Shown piece after piece: positions 24,067 through 37,191 of a DNA stretch of 64,000 nucleotides; within the stretch, counting starts at the first letter, position 1, and each line of letters begins with the position of its first letter. The DNA is taken from NCBI RefSeq assembly GCF_051401765.1, contig NW_027480440.1, positions 1,922,001-1,986,000 of the forward strand, in the 5' to 3' direction. The notes beneath the pieces are model-generated. The model was given only the letters and a program-made list of their open reading frames with translations. It did not search any database and was not told the origin of the DNA. This DNA comes from Calliopsis andreniformis. Taxonomy: Eukaryota > Arthropoda > Insecta > Hymenoptera > Andrenidae. A program made the position numbers and the translations under genes.

Positions 24067-24552
24067 CTTGAGGATTCAGGATTGAGGATTCAGGATTGAG
24101 GTTTCAGGAGGGAGGACTGAGGATTGAGGATTGAGGATTGAGAATTGAGGATTGAGGATTGAGGATTGAAGATTGAGGATTGGCTGTTGAGGAATGAACA
24201 TTGAGGATTGAGGATTGAGGAATGAGGATTGAGGGTTGTGGATTGAGAACGGGGACTGAGGGTTGAGTGTTGATGCCTGAGGTCTGAGGATTGAGGATTG
24301 AGGATTGCGAACTGACGATTGAGGATTGAGGATTGAAGATTGAGGATTGGGTATTGAGGATTGAAGAATGAGGATTGAAGAATGAGGATTGGGGATTGAG
24401 TATTGAGGATTGAGGATTCAAGATTGAGTACTGAGGATTGAAGATTAAGATTGAGGATTGAGGATTGAGGACTGAGGATTGAGGATTGAGGATTGAACGT
24501 TCAGTACTGAGGATTGAAGATTGAGAATTGAGAATTGAGGATTGAACATTGA

Positions 24553-24708
24553 GGACTGAGTGTTGAGGGTTGAGTGATGAGAATTGATGTTTGTGGATAG
24601 AGATTTGAAGATTGCTGATTGAGTATTGAGTATTGAAAACTGTGAATTGAGTATATTCTATTGAGGACTGAGGATTGACAACCGATTGTTGAGGACTGAG
24701 GGCTGAAG
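24553..24708 (+). repeat. Cassette 32, class A
   Basis: TTGCTGA at 9, CCGATTG at 19, CCGG tail. Confidence 0.9.
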
Positions 24709-25642
24709 ATTGAGGGTTCCGGATTGAGGATTCAGAATTGAAATTTGAGGACTGAGCATTGAGGATTGATGATTGAGTAGTGAGGATTGAAGATTGAGAA
24801 TTGAGGATTGAGGATTGAGGATTGAGGATTGAGGATTGAAGGTTGAATATTGATGAATGAAGAATGAGGATTGAGGATTGAGGGTTGTGGATTGAGAACG
24901 AGGACTGAGGGTTGAGTGTTGATGCCTGAGGTCTGAGGATTGAGGATTGAGGATTGCGAACTGAGGATTGAGGATTGCGAACTGAGGATTGAGGATTGAG
25001 GCTTGAAGATTGAGGATTGGGTATTGAGGATTGAAGAATGAGGATTGAAGAATGAGGATTGGGGATTGAGAATTGAGGATTGAGGATTGAATATTGAGTA
25101 TTGGGGATTGAATATTGAGGATTGAGGATTGAGGATTGAGGACTGAGGATTGAGGATTGAAGATTGAGTAGTGAGGATTGAAGATTGAGGACTGCGGATT
25201 GAGGATTGAGGATTGAGGATTGAGGATTGAGGATTGAAGATTGAGGATTTAGGATTGAGGATTGAGGATTGAGGGTTGTGGATTGAGGACGAGGACTGAG
25301 GGTTGAATATTTATGATTGAGGTCTGAGGATTGAGGATTGAGGATTGAGAATTGAGGATTGAGGATTGAGGATTGAAGATTGAGGATTGGGTATTGAGGA
25401 TTGAGCATTGAGGATTGAAGATTGAGGATAGGGTATTGAGGATTGAAGAATGATGATTGAGGATTGAGGATTGAGGATTGAGTATTGAATATTGAGTATT
25501 GAGGATTGAAGATCGACTATTGGGGATTGCGAATTGAGGATTGATGGTTGGGGATTGAGGATTGAAGATTGAGTATTGAGGATTGAAGATTGAGGATTGT
25601 GGATTGAGGATTGAGGATTGAGGCTTGAATATTGAGGATTGG

Positions 25643-25798
25643 GGACTGAGTGTTGGGGGTTGAGTGATGAGGATTGATGTTTGTGGATAGAGATTTGAAG
25701 ATTGCAGGTTGAGTATTGAGTATTGAAAACTGTGAAATCATGATATTCTATTGAGGATTGAGGATGGACCACTGATTGTTGAGGACTGAGGGCTGAAG
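25643..25798 (+). repeat. Cassette 33, class C1
   Basis: TGGACCA at 18. Tail continues GATTCAGGGTTG. Confidence 0.9.
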
Positions 25799-26340
25799 AT
25801 TGAGGATTCAGGGTTGAGGATTCAGGATTGAGATTTGAGGACTGAGGATTGAGGATTGAGGATTGAGGATTGAGGATTGAGGATTGAGGATTGAAGACTG
25901 AGGATTGGGCATTGAGGTTTGAACATTGAGGATTGAGGATTGAGGTTTGAGGAGTGAATATTGAGGATTGAGGATTGCGGATTGAGGATCGAGGATTGAG
26001 GGTTGAAGATTGAATATTGATGATTAAAGGTTGAGGGTTGAGGATTGAGGGTTGTGGATTGAGGACGAGGACTGAGTGTTGAATATTGATGTCTGAGGTC
26101 TGAGGATTGAGGACTGAGAATTGAGAATTGAGGATTGAGGATTGAAGATTGAGGATTGGGTATTGAGGATTGACGAATCAGGATTGAGGATTGCGGATTG
26201 AGGATTGAAGATTGAGTATTGAGGATTGAAGTTTGAGGATTGAGGATTGAGGATTGAGGATTGGGGATTGAGGATTGCGAATTGAAGATTCAGTATTGAG
26301 GATTGAAGATTCAGAATTGAGGATGAGGATTGAAAATTGA

Positions 26341-26496
26341 ATACTGAGTGTTGAGGGTTGAGTGATGAGAATTTATGTTTCTGGATAGAGATTTGAAGAT
26401 TGCAGATTGAGTATTGAGTATTGAAAACTGTGAATTGAGGATACTCTATTGAGGATTGAGGATTGACAACTGAATGTTGAGGACTGAGGGCTGAAG
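26341..26496 (+). repeat. Cassette 34, class D, first in the window
   Basis: TTTATGT and TTCTGGA at 5-6, TTGAGGA at 14, TACTCTA at 15 (private), CTGAATG at 19. Starts ATACTGAG. Confidence 0.9.
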
Positions 26497-26927
26497 ATTA
26501 AGGATTCAGGATTGAGGATTCAGAATTGAGGTTTGAGGACTGAGGATTGAGGATTGAAGATTGAGTATTGAGGATTGAAGTTTGAGGATTGAGGATTGAG
26601 GATTGAGGATTGAGGATGAGGGCTGAGGGTTGAGGATTGAGGTTTGAGGACTAAGGACAGAGGATTGAGGATTGAGAATTGAGGATTGAGGATTGAGGAT
26701 TGAAGATTGAGGATTGGGTATTGAGGATCGAAGTATGAGGATTGAGGATTGAGGATTGAGGATTGAGGATTGAATATTGAGTATTGAGGATTGAAGATTG
26801 ACTATTGAGGATTGCGAACTGAGGATTGAGGATTGAGGATTGGGGATTGAAGATTGAGTATTGGGGATTGAAGGTTGAGGATTGTGGATTGAGAATTGAG
26901 GATTGAGGCTTGAATATTGAGGATTGG

Positions 26928-27082
26928 GGCTGAGTGTTGAGGGTTGAGTGGTGAGAATTGATGTTTGTGGATAGAGATTTGAAGATTGCAGGTTGAGTAT
27001 TGAGTATTGAAAACTGTGAATTCATGATATTCTATTGAGGATTGAGGATTGACCACTGATTGTTGAGGACTGAGGGCTGAAG
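26928..27082 (+). repeat. Cassette 35, class C2
   Basis: GAGTGGTGAG at heptamers 3-4. TTGACCA at 18, AGATT tail. Confidence 0.9.
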
Positions 27083-27967
27083 ATTGAGGATTCAGGATTG
27101 AGGATTCAGGATTGAGGTTTGAGGACTGAGGATTGAGGATTGAGGATTGAGGATTGAGGATTGAGGATTGAGGATTGAGGATTGAAGACTGAGGATCGGG
27201 TATTGAGGATTCAACATTGAGGATTGAGGATTGAGGATTGAGGATTGAGGATTGAGGATTGAAGGTTGAATATTGATGAATGAAGATTGAGGATTGAGGA
27301 TTGAAGGTCGTGGATTGAGGACGAGGACTGAGGGTTGAGTATTGATACTTGAGGCCTGAGTATAGAGGATTGAGGATTGCGAATTGAGGATTGAGGATTT
27401 AAGATTGAGGATTGGGTATTGAGGATTGAAGAATGAGGATTGAGCATTGAGAGCAGAGGATTGAGGATTGAAGATTGAGTACTGAGGATTGAAGATTGAC
27501 GATTGAGGATTGAGGATTGAGGATTGAGGATTGAGGATTGAGGATTGAGGATTGAAGATTGAGTATTCAGGATTGAAGATTGAGGATTGAGGATTGAGGA
27601 TTGAGGATTGAGGATTGAGGATTGAAGATTGAGTACTCAGGACTGAAGATTAAGATTGAGGATTGAGGATTGAGGATTGAGGATTGAGGATTGAGGATTG
27701 AGGATTGAAGATTGAGTATTGAGGACTGAAGATTGAGGATTGAGTATTGAGGATTGTGGGTTGAAGATTGAGGATTGGGTATTGAGGATTGAAGAATGAG
27801 GATTGAGGATTGAGGATTGAGGATTGAGGATTGAGGATTGAAGATTGAGTATTGAGGATTGAAGATCGAGGATTGAGAATTGAGGATTGAGTATTGAGGA
27901 TTGAGGATTGAAGGTTGAGGATTGTGGATTGAGGATTGAGGATTGAGCATTGAATATTGAGGATTGG

Positions 27968-28123
27968 CGACTGAGTGTTGAGGGTTGAATGATGAGAATT
28001 GATGTTTGTGGATAGAGATTTGAAGATTGCAGATTGAGTATTGAGTATTGAAAACTGTGAATTGATGATATTCTATTGAGGATTGAGGATTGACAACTGA
28101 TGGTTGAGGACTGAGGGCTGAAG
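27968..28123 (+). repeat. Cassette 36, class B
   Basis: CTGATGG at 19, AGCTT tail. Confidence 0.9.
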
Positions 28124-28841
28124 CTTGAGGATTCAGGATTGAGGTTTGAGGAGAGAGGACTGAGGATTGAGGATTGAGGATTGAGAATTGAGGATTGAGG
28201 ATTGAGGATTGAAGATTGAGGATTGGCTGTTGAGTATTGAACATTGAGGATTGAGGATTGAGTATTGAGGATTGAGGATTGAAGGTTGAATATTGATGAA
28301 TGAAGATTGAGGAATGAGGATTGAGGGTTGTGGATTGAGAACGAGGACTGAGGGTTGAGTGTTGATGACTGAGGTGTGAGGATTGAGGATTGAGGATTGC
28401 GAACTGAGGATTGAGGATTGAGGATTGAAGGTTGAGGATTGGGTATTGAGGATTGAAGAATGAGGATTGAAGAATGAGGTTTGGGGACTGAGTATTGAGT
28501 ATTGAGGATTGAATATTGAGTATTGAGGATTGAATATTGATGATTGAGGATTGAGGATTAAGGATTGAGGATTGAAGATTGAGGATTGGGTATTGAGGAT
28601 TGAGGATTGAGGATTGAAGATTGAGGATAGGGTATTGAGGATTGAAGAATCATGATTGAGGATTGAGGATTGAGGATTGAGGATTCAATATTGAGTATTG
28701 AGGATTGAAGATCGACTATTGAGGATTGCGAGTTGAGGATTGAGGGTTGGGGATTAAGGATTGAAGATTGAGTATTGAGGATTGAAGGTTGAGGATTGTG
28801 GATTGAGGATTGAGGATTGAGGCTTGAATATTGAGGATTGG

Positions 28842-28997
28842 GGACTGAGTGTTGAGGGTTGAGTGGTGAGAATTGATGTTTGTGGATAGAGATCTGAAGA
28901 TTGCAGGTTGAGTATTGAGTATTGAAAACTGTGAAATCATGATATTCTATTGAGGATTGAGGATGGACCACTGATTGTTGAGGACTGAGGGCTGAAG
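28842..28997 (+). repeat. Cassette 37, class C1
   Basis: GAGTGGTGAG and GATCTGAAG. TGGACCA at 18. Confidence 0.9.
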
Positions 28998-29019
28998 ATT
29001 GAGGATTCAGGATTGAGGA

Positions 29020-29505
29020 TTGAGAATTGAGGATTGAGGATTGAGGATTGAAGATTGAGGATTGGGTATTGAGGATTGAGGATTGAGGATTGAAGATTGA
29101 GGATAGGGTATTGAGGATTGAAGAATGATGATTGAGGATTGAAGAATGATGATTGAGGATTATGGATTGAGAATTGAGGATTGAATATTGAGTATCGAGG
29201 ATTGAAGATCGACTATTGAGGATTGCGGATTGAGGATTGAGGGCTGGGGATTGAGGATTGAAGATTGAGTATTGAGGATTGAAGGTTGAGGATTGTGGAT
29301 TGAGGATTGAGGCTTGAATATTGAGGATTGGGAACTGAGTGTTGAGGGTTGAGTGATGAGGATTGATGTATGTGGATAGAGATTTGAAGATTGCAGGTTG
29401 AGTATTGAGTATTGAAAACTGTGAAATCATGATATTCTATTGAGGGTTGATGATGGACCACTGATTGTTGAGGACTGAGGGCTGAAGATTGAGGATTCAG
29501 GATTG
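29020..29505 (+). repeat. Segmental duplicate j, copy 1
   Basis: Matches about 32,720-33,205 at offset 3,700. Both share the doubled GAATGATGATTG, GGATTATGGATTG and GATGTATGTGG. A third version of the same signature lies near 6,396-6,760. Confidence 0.75.
29332..29487 (+). repeat. Cassette 38, class C1
   Basis: Starts GAACTGAG. TGTATGTGG, and GGGTTGATGATGGACC before heptamer 19. Confidence 0.9.
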
Positions 29506-30175
29506 AGGATTTAGGATTGAGGTTTGAGGACTGAGGATTGAGGATTGAGGATTGAGGATTGAGGATTGAGGATTCAGAATTGAGGATTGAGGATTGAGGA
29601 TTGAAGATTGAGGATTGGCTGTTGAGGATTGAACATTGAGGATTGAGGATTGAGGATTGAGGATTGAATATTGATGAATGAAGATTGAGGATTGAGGATT
29701 GAATGTCGTGGATTGAGGACGAGGACTGAGGATTGATTATTGATACTTGAGGCCAGAGGATTGAGGATTGAGGGTTGCGAACTGACGATTGAGGATTTAA
29801 GATTGAGGATTGGGTATTGAGGATTGAAGAATGAGGATTGAGGATTGAGGACAGAGGATTGAGGATTGAAGATTGAGTATTGAGGATTGAAGATTGACGA
29901 TTGAGGATTGAGGATTGAGGATTGAGGATTGAAGATTAAGATTGAGGATTGAGGATTGAGGAGTGAGGATTGAGGATTGAGGATTGAAGGTTGAGTATTG
30001 AGGATTGAAGATTGAGGATTGAGGATTGAGGATTGAGGATTGAAGATTGAGTACTGAGGATGGAAGATTAAGATTGAGGATTGAGGATTGAGGACTGAGG
30101 ATGGAGGGTTGAGGTTTGAATGTTCAGTATTGGGGATTGAAGATTGAGTATTGAGGATTGAGGATTGAACATTGA

Positions 30176-30331
30176 GGTCTGAGTGTTGAGGGTTGAGTGA
30201 TGAGAATTGATGTTTGTGGATAGAGATTTTAAGATTGCAGATTGAGTATTGAGTATTGAAAACTGTGAATTGAGTACATTCTATTGAGGACTGAGGATTG
30301 ACAACTGATTGTTGAGGACTGAGGGCTGAAG
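30176..30331 (+). repeat. Cassette 39, class A variant
   Basis: TTGAGTA then CATTCTA at 15. GATTTTAAG as in cassette 11. AGCTT tail. Confidence 0.9.
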
Positions 30332-30967
30332 CTTGAGGATTCAGGATTGAGGATTCAGGATTGAGGTTTGAGGAGAGAGGACTGATGATTGAGGATTGAG
30401 GAATGAGAATTGAGGATTGAGGATTGAGAATTGATGATTGAGGATTGGCTGTTGAGGATTGAACATTGAGGATTGAGGATTGAGGATTGAGGATTGAGGA
30501 TTGAAGGTTGAATATTGATGAATGAAGATTGAGGATTGAGGATTGAGGGTTGTGGATTGAGAACGAGGACTGAGGGTTGAGTGTTGTTGCCTGAGGTCTG
30601 AGGATTGAGGATTGAGGATTGCGAACTGAGGATTGAGGATTGAGGATTGAAGATTGAGGATTGGGTATTGAGGATCGAAGAATGAGGATTGAAGAATGAG
30701 GATTGGGGATTGAGTATTGAGGATTGAGGATTGAATATTGAGTATTGAGGATTGAATATTGAGGATTGAGGATTGAGGATGGAGGATTGAAGATTGAGTA
30801 TTGAGGATTGAAGATTGAGGATTGAGGATTGAGTATTGAGGATTGAGGATTGAGGACTGAAGATTGAGGATTGAGGATTGAGGATTGAGGATTGAGGGTT
30901 GTGGATTGAGGACGAGGACTGAGGGTTGAATATTTATGTTTGAGGTCTGAGGATTGAGGATTGAGGA

Positions 30968-31002
30968 TTGACAACCGACTGTTGACGACTGAGGGCTGAG
31001 GC
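30968..31002 (+). repeat. Half-cassette: heptamers 18-22 only, CCGACTG subclass
   Basis: TTGACAA, CCGACTG and TTGACGA are present with no left part. The bases before are plain TTGAGGA units. The flank after (GGTTTCAGGAGAGAGG, GAATATTGGTG, GAACGGGGAC) matches the flanks of cassettes 25 and 31. Confidence 0.85.
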
Positions 31003-31334
31003 TTGAGGATTCAGGATTGAGGATTCAGGATTGAGGTTTCAGGAGAGAGGACTGAGGATTGAGGATTGAGGATTGAGAATTGAGGATTGAGGATTGAGGA
31101 TTGAAGATTGAGGATTGGCTGTTGAGGAATGAACATTGAGGATTGAGGATTGAGGAATGAGGATTGAGGATTGAAGGTTGAATATTGGTGAATGAAGATT
31201 GAGGATTGAGGATTGAGGGTTGTGGATTGAGAACGGGGACTGAGGGTTGAGTGTTGATGCCTGAGGTCTGAGGATTGAGGATTGAGGATTGCGAACTGAG
31301 GATTGAGGATTGAGGCTTGAATATTGAGGATTGG

Positions 31335-31490
31335 GGACTGAGTGTTGAGGGTTGAGTGATGAGGATTGATGTATGTGGATAGAGATTTGAAGATTGCAGG
31401 TTGAGTATTGAGTATTGAAAACTGTGAAATCATGATATTCTATTGAGGATTGAGGATGGACCACTGATTGTTGAGGACTGAGGGCTGAAG
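31335..31490 (+). repeat. Cassette 40, class C1
   Basis: TGTATGTGG variant, TGGACCA at 18. Confidence 0.9.
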
Positions 31491-31977
31491 ATTGAGGATT
31501 CAGGATTGAGGATTCAGGATTGAGGTTTGAGGACTGAGGATTGAGGATTGAGGATTGAGGATTGAGGATTGAAGATTGAGAATTGAGGATTGAGGATTGA
31601 GGATTGAAGATTGAGGATTGGCTGTGGAGGATTGAACATTGAGGATTGAGGATTGAGGATTGAGGATTGAATATTGATGAATGAAGATTGAGGATTGAGG
31701 ATTGAATGTCGTGGATTGAGGACGAGGACTGAGGGTTGATTATTGATACTTGAGGCCAGATGATTGAGGATTGAAGGTTGCGAACGGACGATTGAGGATT
31801 TAAGATTGAGGATTGGGTATTGAGAATTGAAGAATGAGGATTGATGATTGAGGTCAGAGGATTGAGGATTGAAGATTGAGTATTGAGGATTGAATATTGA
31901 AGATTGAGTATTGAGGATTGAATGTTGAGGATTGTGGATTGAGAATTGAGGATTGAGGCTTGAATATTGAGGATTGG

Positions 31978-32132
31978 GGCTGAGTGTTGAGGGTTGAGTG
32001 ATGAGAATTGATGTTTGTGGATAGAGATTTGAAGATTGCAGGTTGAGTATTGAGTACTGAAAACTGTGAACTCATGATATTCTATTGAGGATTGAGGATT
32101 GACAACTGATTGTTGAGGACTGAGGGCTGAAG
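31978..32132 (+). repeat. Cassette 41, class C2 variant
   Basis: CTCATGA at 14 (private) and TACTGAAAA. TTGACAA at 18, AGGTT tail. Confidence 0.9.
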
Positions 32133-32719
32133 GTTGAGGATTCAGGATTGAGGATTCAGGATTGAGGTTTGAGGAGAGAGGACTGAGGGTTGAGGATTGA
32201 GGATTGAGAATTGAGGATTGAGGATTGAGGATTGAAGATTGAGGATTGGCTGTTGAGGATGGAACATTGAGGATTGAGGTGTGAGGATTGAGGATTGAGG
32301 ATTGAAAATTGAATATTGATGATTGAAGATTGAGGATTGAGGATTGAGGGTTGTGGATTGAGAACGAGGACTGGGGGTTGAGTGTTGATGCCTGAGGTCT
32401 GAGGATTGAGGATTGAGGATTGCGAACTGAGGATTGAGGATTGAGGATTGAAGATTGAGGATTGGGTATTGAGGATTGAAGAATGAGGATTGAAGAATGA
32501 GGATTGGGGATTGAGTATTGAGGATTGGGGATTGAATATTGAGGATTGAGGATTGAATATTGAGTATTGAGCATTGAATATTGAGGATTGAGGATTGAGG
32601 ATTGAGGATTGAAGATTGAGGATTGAGGATTGAGGATTGAGGATTGAGGGTTGTGGCTTGAGGACGAGGACTGATGGTTGAATATTTATGATTGAGGTCT
32701 GAGGATTGAGGATTGAGGA

Positions 32720-33205
32720 TTGAGAATTGAGGATTGAGGATTGAGGATTGAAGATTGAGGATTGGGTATTGAGGATTGAGGATTGAGGATTGAAGATTGA
32801 GGATAGGGTATTGAGGATTGAAGAATGATGATTGAGGATTGAAGAATGATGATTGAGGATTATGGATTGAGAATTGAGGATTGAATATTGAGTATCGAGG
32901 ATTGAAGATCGACTATTGAGGATTGCGGATTGAGGATTGAGGGCTGGGGATTGAGGATTGAAGATTGAGTATTGAGGATTGAAGGTTGAGGATTGTGGAT
33001 TGAGGATTGAGGCTTGAATATTGAGGATTGGGGACTGAGTGTTGAGGGTTGAGTGATGAGGATTGATGTATGTGGATAGAGATTTGAAGATTGCAGGTTG
33101 AGTATTGAGTATTGAAAACTGTGAAATCATGATATTCTATTGAGGATTGAGGATGGACCACTGATTGTTGAGGACTGAGGGCTGAAGATTGAGGATTCAG
33201 GATTG
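32720..33205 (+). repeat. Segmental duplicate j, copy 2
   Basis: Partner of 29,020-29,505, with one class C1 cassette at its right end. Confidence 0.75.
33032..33187 (+). repeat. Cassette 42, class C1
   Basis: Near copy of cassette 38 (TGTATGTGG) with the normal GGACTGAG start. Confidence 0.9.
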
Positions 33206-33828
33206 AGGATTGAGAATTGAGGATTGAGGATTGAGGATTGAAGATTGAGGATTGGCTGTTGAGGAATGAACATTGAGGATTGAGGATTGAGGAATGAGGA
33301 TTGAGGATTGAAGGTTGAATATTGGTGAATGAAGATTGAGGATTGAGGATTGAGGGTTGTGGATTGAGAACGGGGACTGAGGGTTGAGTGTTGATGCCTG
33401 AGGTCTGAGGATTGAGGATTGAGGATTGCGAACTGAGGATTGAGGATTGAGGATTGAAGATTGAGGATTGGGTATTGAGGATTGAAGAATGAGGATTGAA
33501 GAATGAGGATTGGGGATTGAGTATTGAAGATTGAGAATTGAGGATTGAGGATTGAGGATTGAAAATTGAGGATTGGGAATTGAGGATTGAGGATTGAGGA
33601 TTGAAGATTGAGGATAGGGTATTGATGATTGAAGAATGATGATTGAGGATTGAGGATTGAGGATTGAGGATTGAAGATTGAGTACTGAGGATTGAAGGTC
33701 GACTATTGAGGATTGCGAATCGAGGATTGAGGGTTGGGGATTAAGGATTGAAGACTGAGTATTGAGGATTGAAGGTTGAGGATTGTGGATTGAGGATTGA
33801 GGATTGAGGCTTGAATATTGAGGATTGG

Positions 33829-33983
33829 GGCTGAGTGTTGAGGGTTGAGTGATGAGAATTGATGTTTGTGGATAGAGATTTGAAAATTGCAGGTTGAGTA
33901 TTGAGTATTGAAATCTGTGAATTCATGATATTCTGTTGAGGCTTGAGGATTGACCACTGATTGTTGAGGACTGAGGGCTGAAG
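33829..33983 (+). repeat. Cassette 43, class C2
   Basis: AAATCTGTG core and TATTCTG at 15. GGCTTGAGG and AGCTT tail as in cassette 19. Confidence 0.9.
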
Positions 33984-34706
33984 CTTGAGGATTCAGGATT
34001 GAGGATTCAGGATTGAGGTTTGAGGAGAGAGGACTGAGGGTTGAGGATTGAGGATTGAGAATTGAGGATTGAGGATTGAGGATTGAAGATTGAGGATTCG
34101 CTGTTGAGGATTGAACATTGAGGATTGAGGATTGAGGATTGAGGATTGAGGATTGAAGGTTGAATATTGATGAATGAAGATTGAGGATTGAGGATTGAGG
34201 GTTGTGGATTGAGAACGAGGACTGAGGGTTGAGTGTTGATGCCTGAGGTCTGAGGATTGAGGATTGAGGATTGCGAACTTAGGATTGAGGATCGAGGATT
34301 GAAGATTGAGTATTGAGGATTGAAGATTGAGGATTGAGGATTGACGATTGAGGATTGAGGATTGAGGATTGCAGATTGAGGATTGAGGATTGAGGATTGA
34401 GGATTGAGGGTTGTGGATTGAGGAAGAGGACTGAGGGTTGAATATTTATGTTTGAGGTCTGAGGATTGAGGATTGAGGATTGAGAATTGAGGATTGAGGA
34501 CTGAGGATTGAGGATTGAAGACTGAGGATCGGGTATTGAGGATTGAACATTGAGGATTGAGGATTGAGGATTGAAGATTGAGTACTGAGGAATGAAGATT
34601 AAGAGTGAGGATTGAGGATTGAGGACTGAGGATTGAGGATTGAGGATTGAAGGTTCAGTATTGAGGATTGAAGATTGAGAATTGAGGATTGAGGGTTGAA
34701 CATTGA

Positions 34707-34862
34707 GGACTGAGTATTGAGGGCTGAGTGATGAGAATTGATGTTTGTGGATAGAGATTTGAAGATTGCAGGTTGAGTATTGAGTATTGAAAACTGTGAA
34801 ATCATGATATTCTATTGAGGATTGAGGATGGACCACTGATTGTTGAGGACTGAGGGCTGAAG
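34707..34862 (+). repeat. Cassette 44, class C1
   Basis: GAGTATTGAGGGCTGAG at heptamers 1-3. Right half as in cassette 33. Confidence 0.9.
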
Positions 34863-35403
34863 ATTGAGGATTCAGGGTTGAGGATACAGGATTGAGATTT
34901 GAGGACTGACGATTGAGGATTGAGGATTGAGGATTGAGGATTGAGGATTGAGGATTGAAGACTGAGGATTGGGCATTGAGGTTTGAACATTGAGGATTGA
35001 GGATTGAGGATTGAGGAGTGAAGATTGAGGATTGAGGATTGAGGATTGAGGATCGAGGATTGAGGGTTGAAGATTGAATATTGATGATAAAGGTTGAGGG
35101 TTGAGGATTGAGGGTTGTGGATTGAGGACGAGGACTGAGTGTTGAATATTGATGTCTGAGGTCTGAGGATTGAGGACTGAGAATTGAGAATTGAGGATTG
35201 AGGATTGAAGATTGAGGATTGGGTATTGAGGATTGACGAATCAGGATTGAGGATTGCGGATTGAGGATTGAAGATTGAGTATTGAGGATTGAAGTTTGAG
35301 GATTCAGGATTGAGGATTGAGGATTGGGGATTGAGGATTGCGAATTGAAGATTCAGTATTGAGGATTGAAGATTCAGAATTGAGGATGAGGATTGAAAAT
35401 TGA

Positions 35404-35559
35404 ATACTGAGTGTTGAGGGTTGAGTGATGAGAATTTATGTTTCTGGATAGAGATTTGAAGATTGCAGATTGAGTATTGAGAATTGAAAACTGTGAATTG
35501 AGGATATTCTATTGAGGATTGAGGATTGACAACTGAATGTTGAGGACTGAGGGCTGAAG
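35404..35559 (+). repeat. Cassette 45, class D
   Basis: Partner of cassette 34. TATTCTA is intact here. GAGAATTGAAAAC is private. Confidence 0.9.
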
Positions 35560-35990
35560 ATTAAGGATTCAGGATTGAGGATTCAGAATTGAGGTTTGAG
35601 GACTGAGGATTGAGGATTGAAGATTGAGTATTGAGGATTGAAGTTTGAGGATTGAGGATTGAGGATTGAGGATTGAGGATGAGGGCTGAGGGTTGAGGAT
35701 TGAGGTTTGAGGACTAAGAACAGAGGATTGAGGATTGAGAATTGAGGATTGAGGATTGAGGATTGAAGATTGAGGATTGGGTATTGAGGATCGAAGTATG
35801 AGGATTGAGGATTGAGGATTGAGGATTGAGGATTGAATATTGAGTATTGAGGATTGAAGATTGACTATTGAGGATTGCGAACTGAGGATTGAGGATTGAG
35901 GATTGGGGATTGAAGATTGAGTATTGGGGATTGAAGGTTGAGGATTGTGGATTGAGAATTGAGGATTGAGGCTTGAATATTGAGGATTGG

Positions 35991-36145
35991 GGCTGAGTGT
36001 TGAGGGTTGAGTGGTGAGAATTGATGTTTGTGGATAGAGATTTGAAGATTGCAGGTTGAGTATTGAGTATTGAAAACTGTGAATTCATGATATTCTATTG
36101 AGGATTGAGGATTGACCACTGATTGTTGAGGACTGAGGGCTGAAG
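35991..36145 (+). repeat. Cassette 46, class C2
   Basis: Partner of cassette 35 (GAGTGGTGAG). Confidence 0.9.
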
Positions 36146-36702
36146 ATTGAGGATTCAGGATTGAGGATTCAGGATTGAGGTTTGAGGACTGAGGATTAAG
36201 GATTGAGGATTGAGGATTGAGGATTGAGGATTGAGGATTGAGGATTGAGGATTGAAGACTGAGGATCGGGTATTGAGGATTCAACATTGAGGATTGAGGA
36301 TTGAGGATTGAGGATTGAGGATTGAGGATTGAAGGTTGAATATTGATGAATGAAGATTGAGGATTGAGGATTGAAGGTCGTGGATTGAGGACGAGGACTG
36401 AGGGTTGAGTATTGATACTTGAGGCCTGAGTATTGAGGATTGAGGATTGCGAATTGAGGATTGAGGATTTAAGATTGAGGATTGGGTATTGAGGATTGAA
36501 GAATGAGGATTGAGCATTGAGAGCAGAGGATTGAGGATTGAAGATTGAGTACTGAGGATTGAAGATTGACGATTGAGGATTTAGGATTGAGGATTGAGGA
36601 TTCAGGATTGAGGATTGAGGATTGAAGATTGAGTATTCAGGATTGAAGATTGAGGATTGAGGATTGAGGATTGAGGATTGAGGATTGAAGATTGAGGATT
36701 GG

Positions 36703-36858
36703 GGACTGAGTGTTGAGGGTTGAGTGATGAGAATTGATGTTTGTGGATAGAGATTTGAAGATTGCAGGTTGAGTATTGAGTATTGAAAACTGTGAAATCA
36801 TGATATTCTATTGAGGATTGAGGATGGACCACTGATTGTTGAGGACTGAGGGCTGAAG
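36703..36858 (+). repeat. Cassette 47, class C1
   Basis: TGGACCA at 18 with AGGTT tail, an unusual pairing shared with cassette 52. Confidence 0.9.
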
Positions 36859-37191
36859 GTTGAGGATTCAGGATTGAGGATTCAGGATTGAGGATTGAAG
36901 GTCGTGGATTGAGGACGAGGACTGAGGGTCGAGTATTGATACTTGAGGCCTGAGGATTGAGGATTGAGGATTGCGAATTGAGGATTGAGGATTTAAGATT
37001 AAGGATTGGGTATTGAGGATTGAAGAATGAGGATTGAGGATTGAGGACAGAGGATTGAGGATTGAGGATTGAGGATTAAGGATTGAGGATTGAGGATTGA
37101 GGATTGAGGATTGAAGATTGAGTATTGAGGATTGAAGATTGAGGATTGAGGATTGAGGATTGAGGATTGAGGATTGAAGATTGATGATTGG

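Larger units (their letters stand above)
11630..25660 (+). repeat. Region 3: shuffled A/B/C zone
   Basis: This zone carries cassettes of classes A, B, C1 and C2, three right-truncated class A cassettes (17795, 18772, 22208), and the CCGACTG subclass (19016, 23994). It contains a large internal duplication (11,630-13,430 vs 19,498-21,424), a smaller one (17,735-18,600 vs 22,148-23,012), and a local one (13,870-14,310 vs 15,960-16,400). The last pair shares the odd indel ACGATTAGGATTG. No non-repeat DNA was seen. Confidence 0.8.
25660..27620 (+). repeat. Segmental duplicate e, copy 1
   Basis: Matches about 34,725-36,690. The offset starts at 9,064, becomes 9,063 after a one-base indel (TGATTAAAGG vs TGATAAAGG) and then 9,070 after one extra heptamer. 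It contains cassettes C1, D and C2, and the rare GAGAGCAGAGG near 27,450. Confidence 0.85.
34725..36690 (+). repeat. Segmental duplicate e, copy 2
   Basis: Partner of 25,660-27,620, with the same three cassettes in the same order (34790, 35487, 36073 by core) and the same GAGAGCAGAGG marker near 36,520. Confidence 0.85.

Noticed and set aside
34090..34110. CENP-B-box-like motif near GATTCGCTGTTGAGG
   Set aside because: The TTCG start is a single private variant and the required downstream CGGG is absent.
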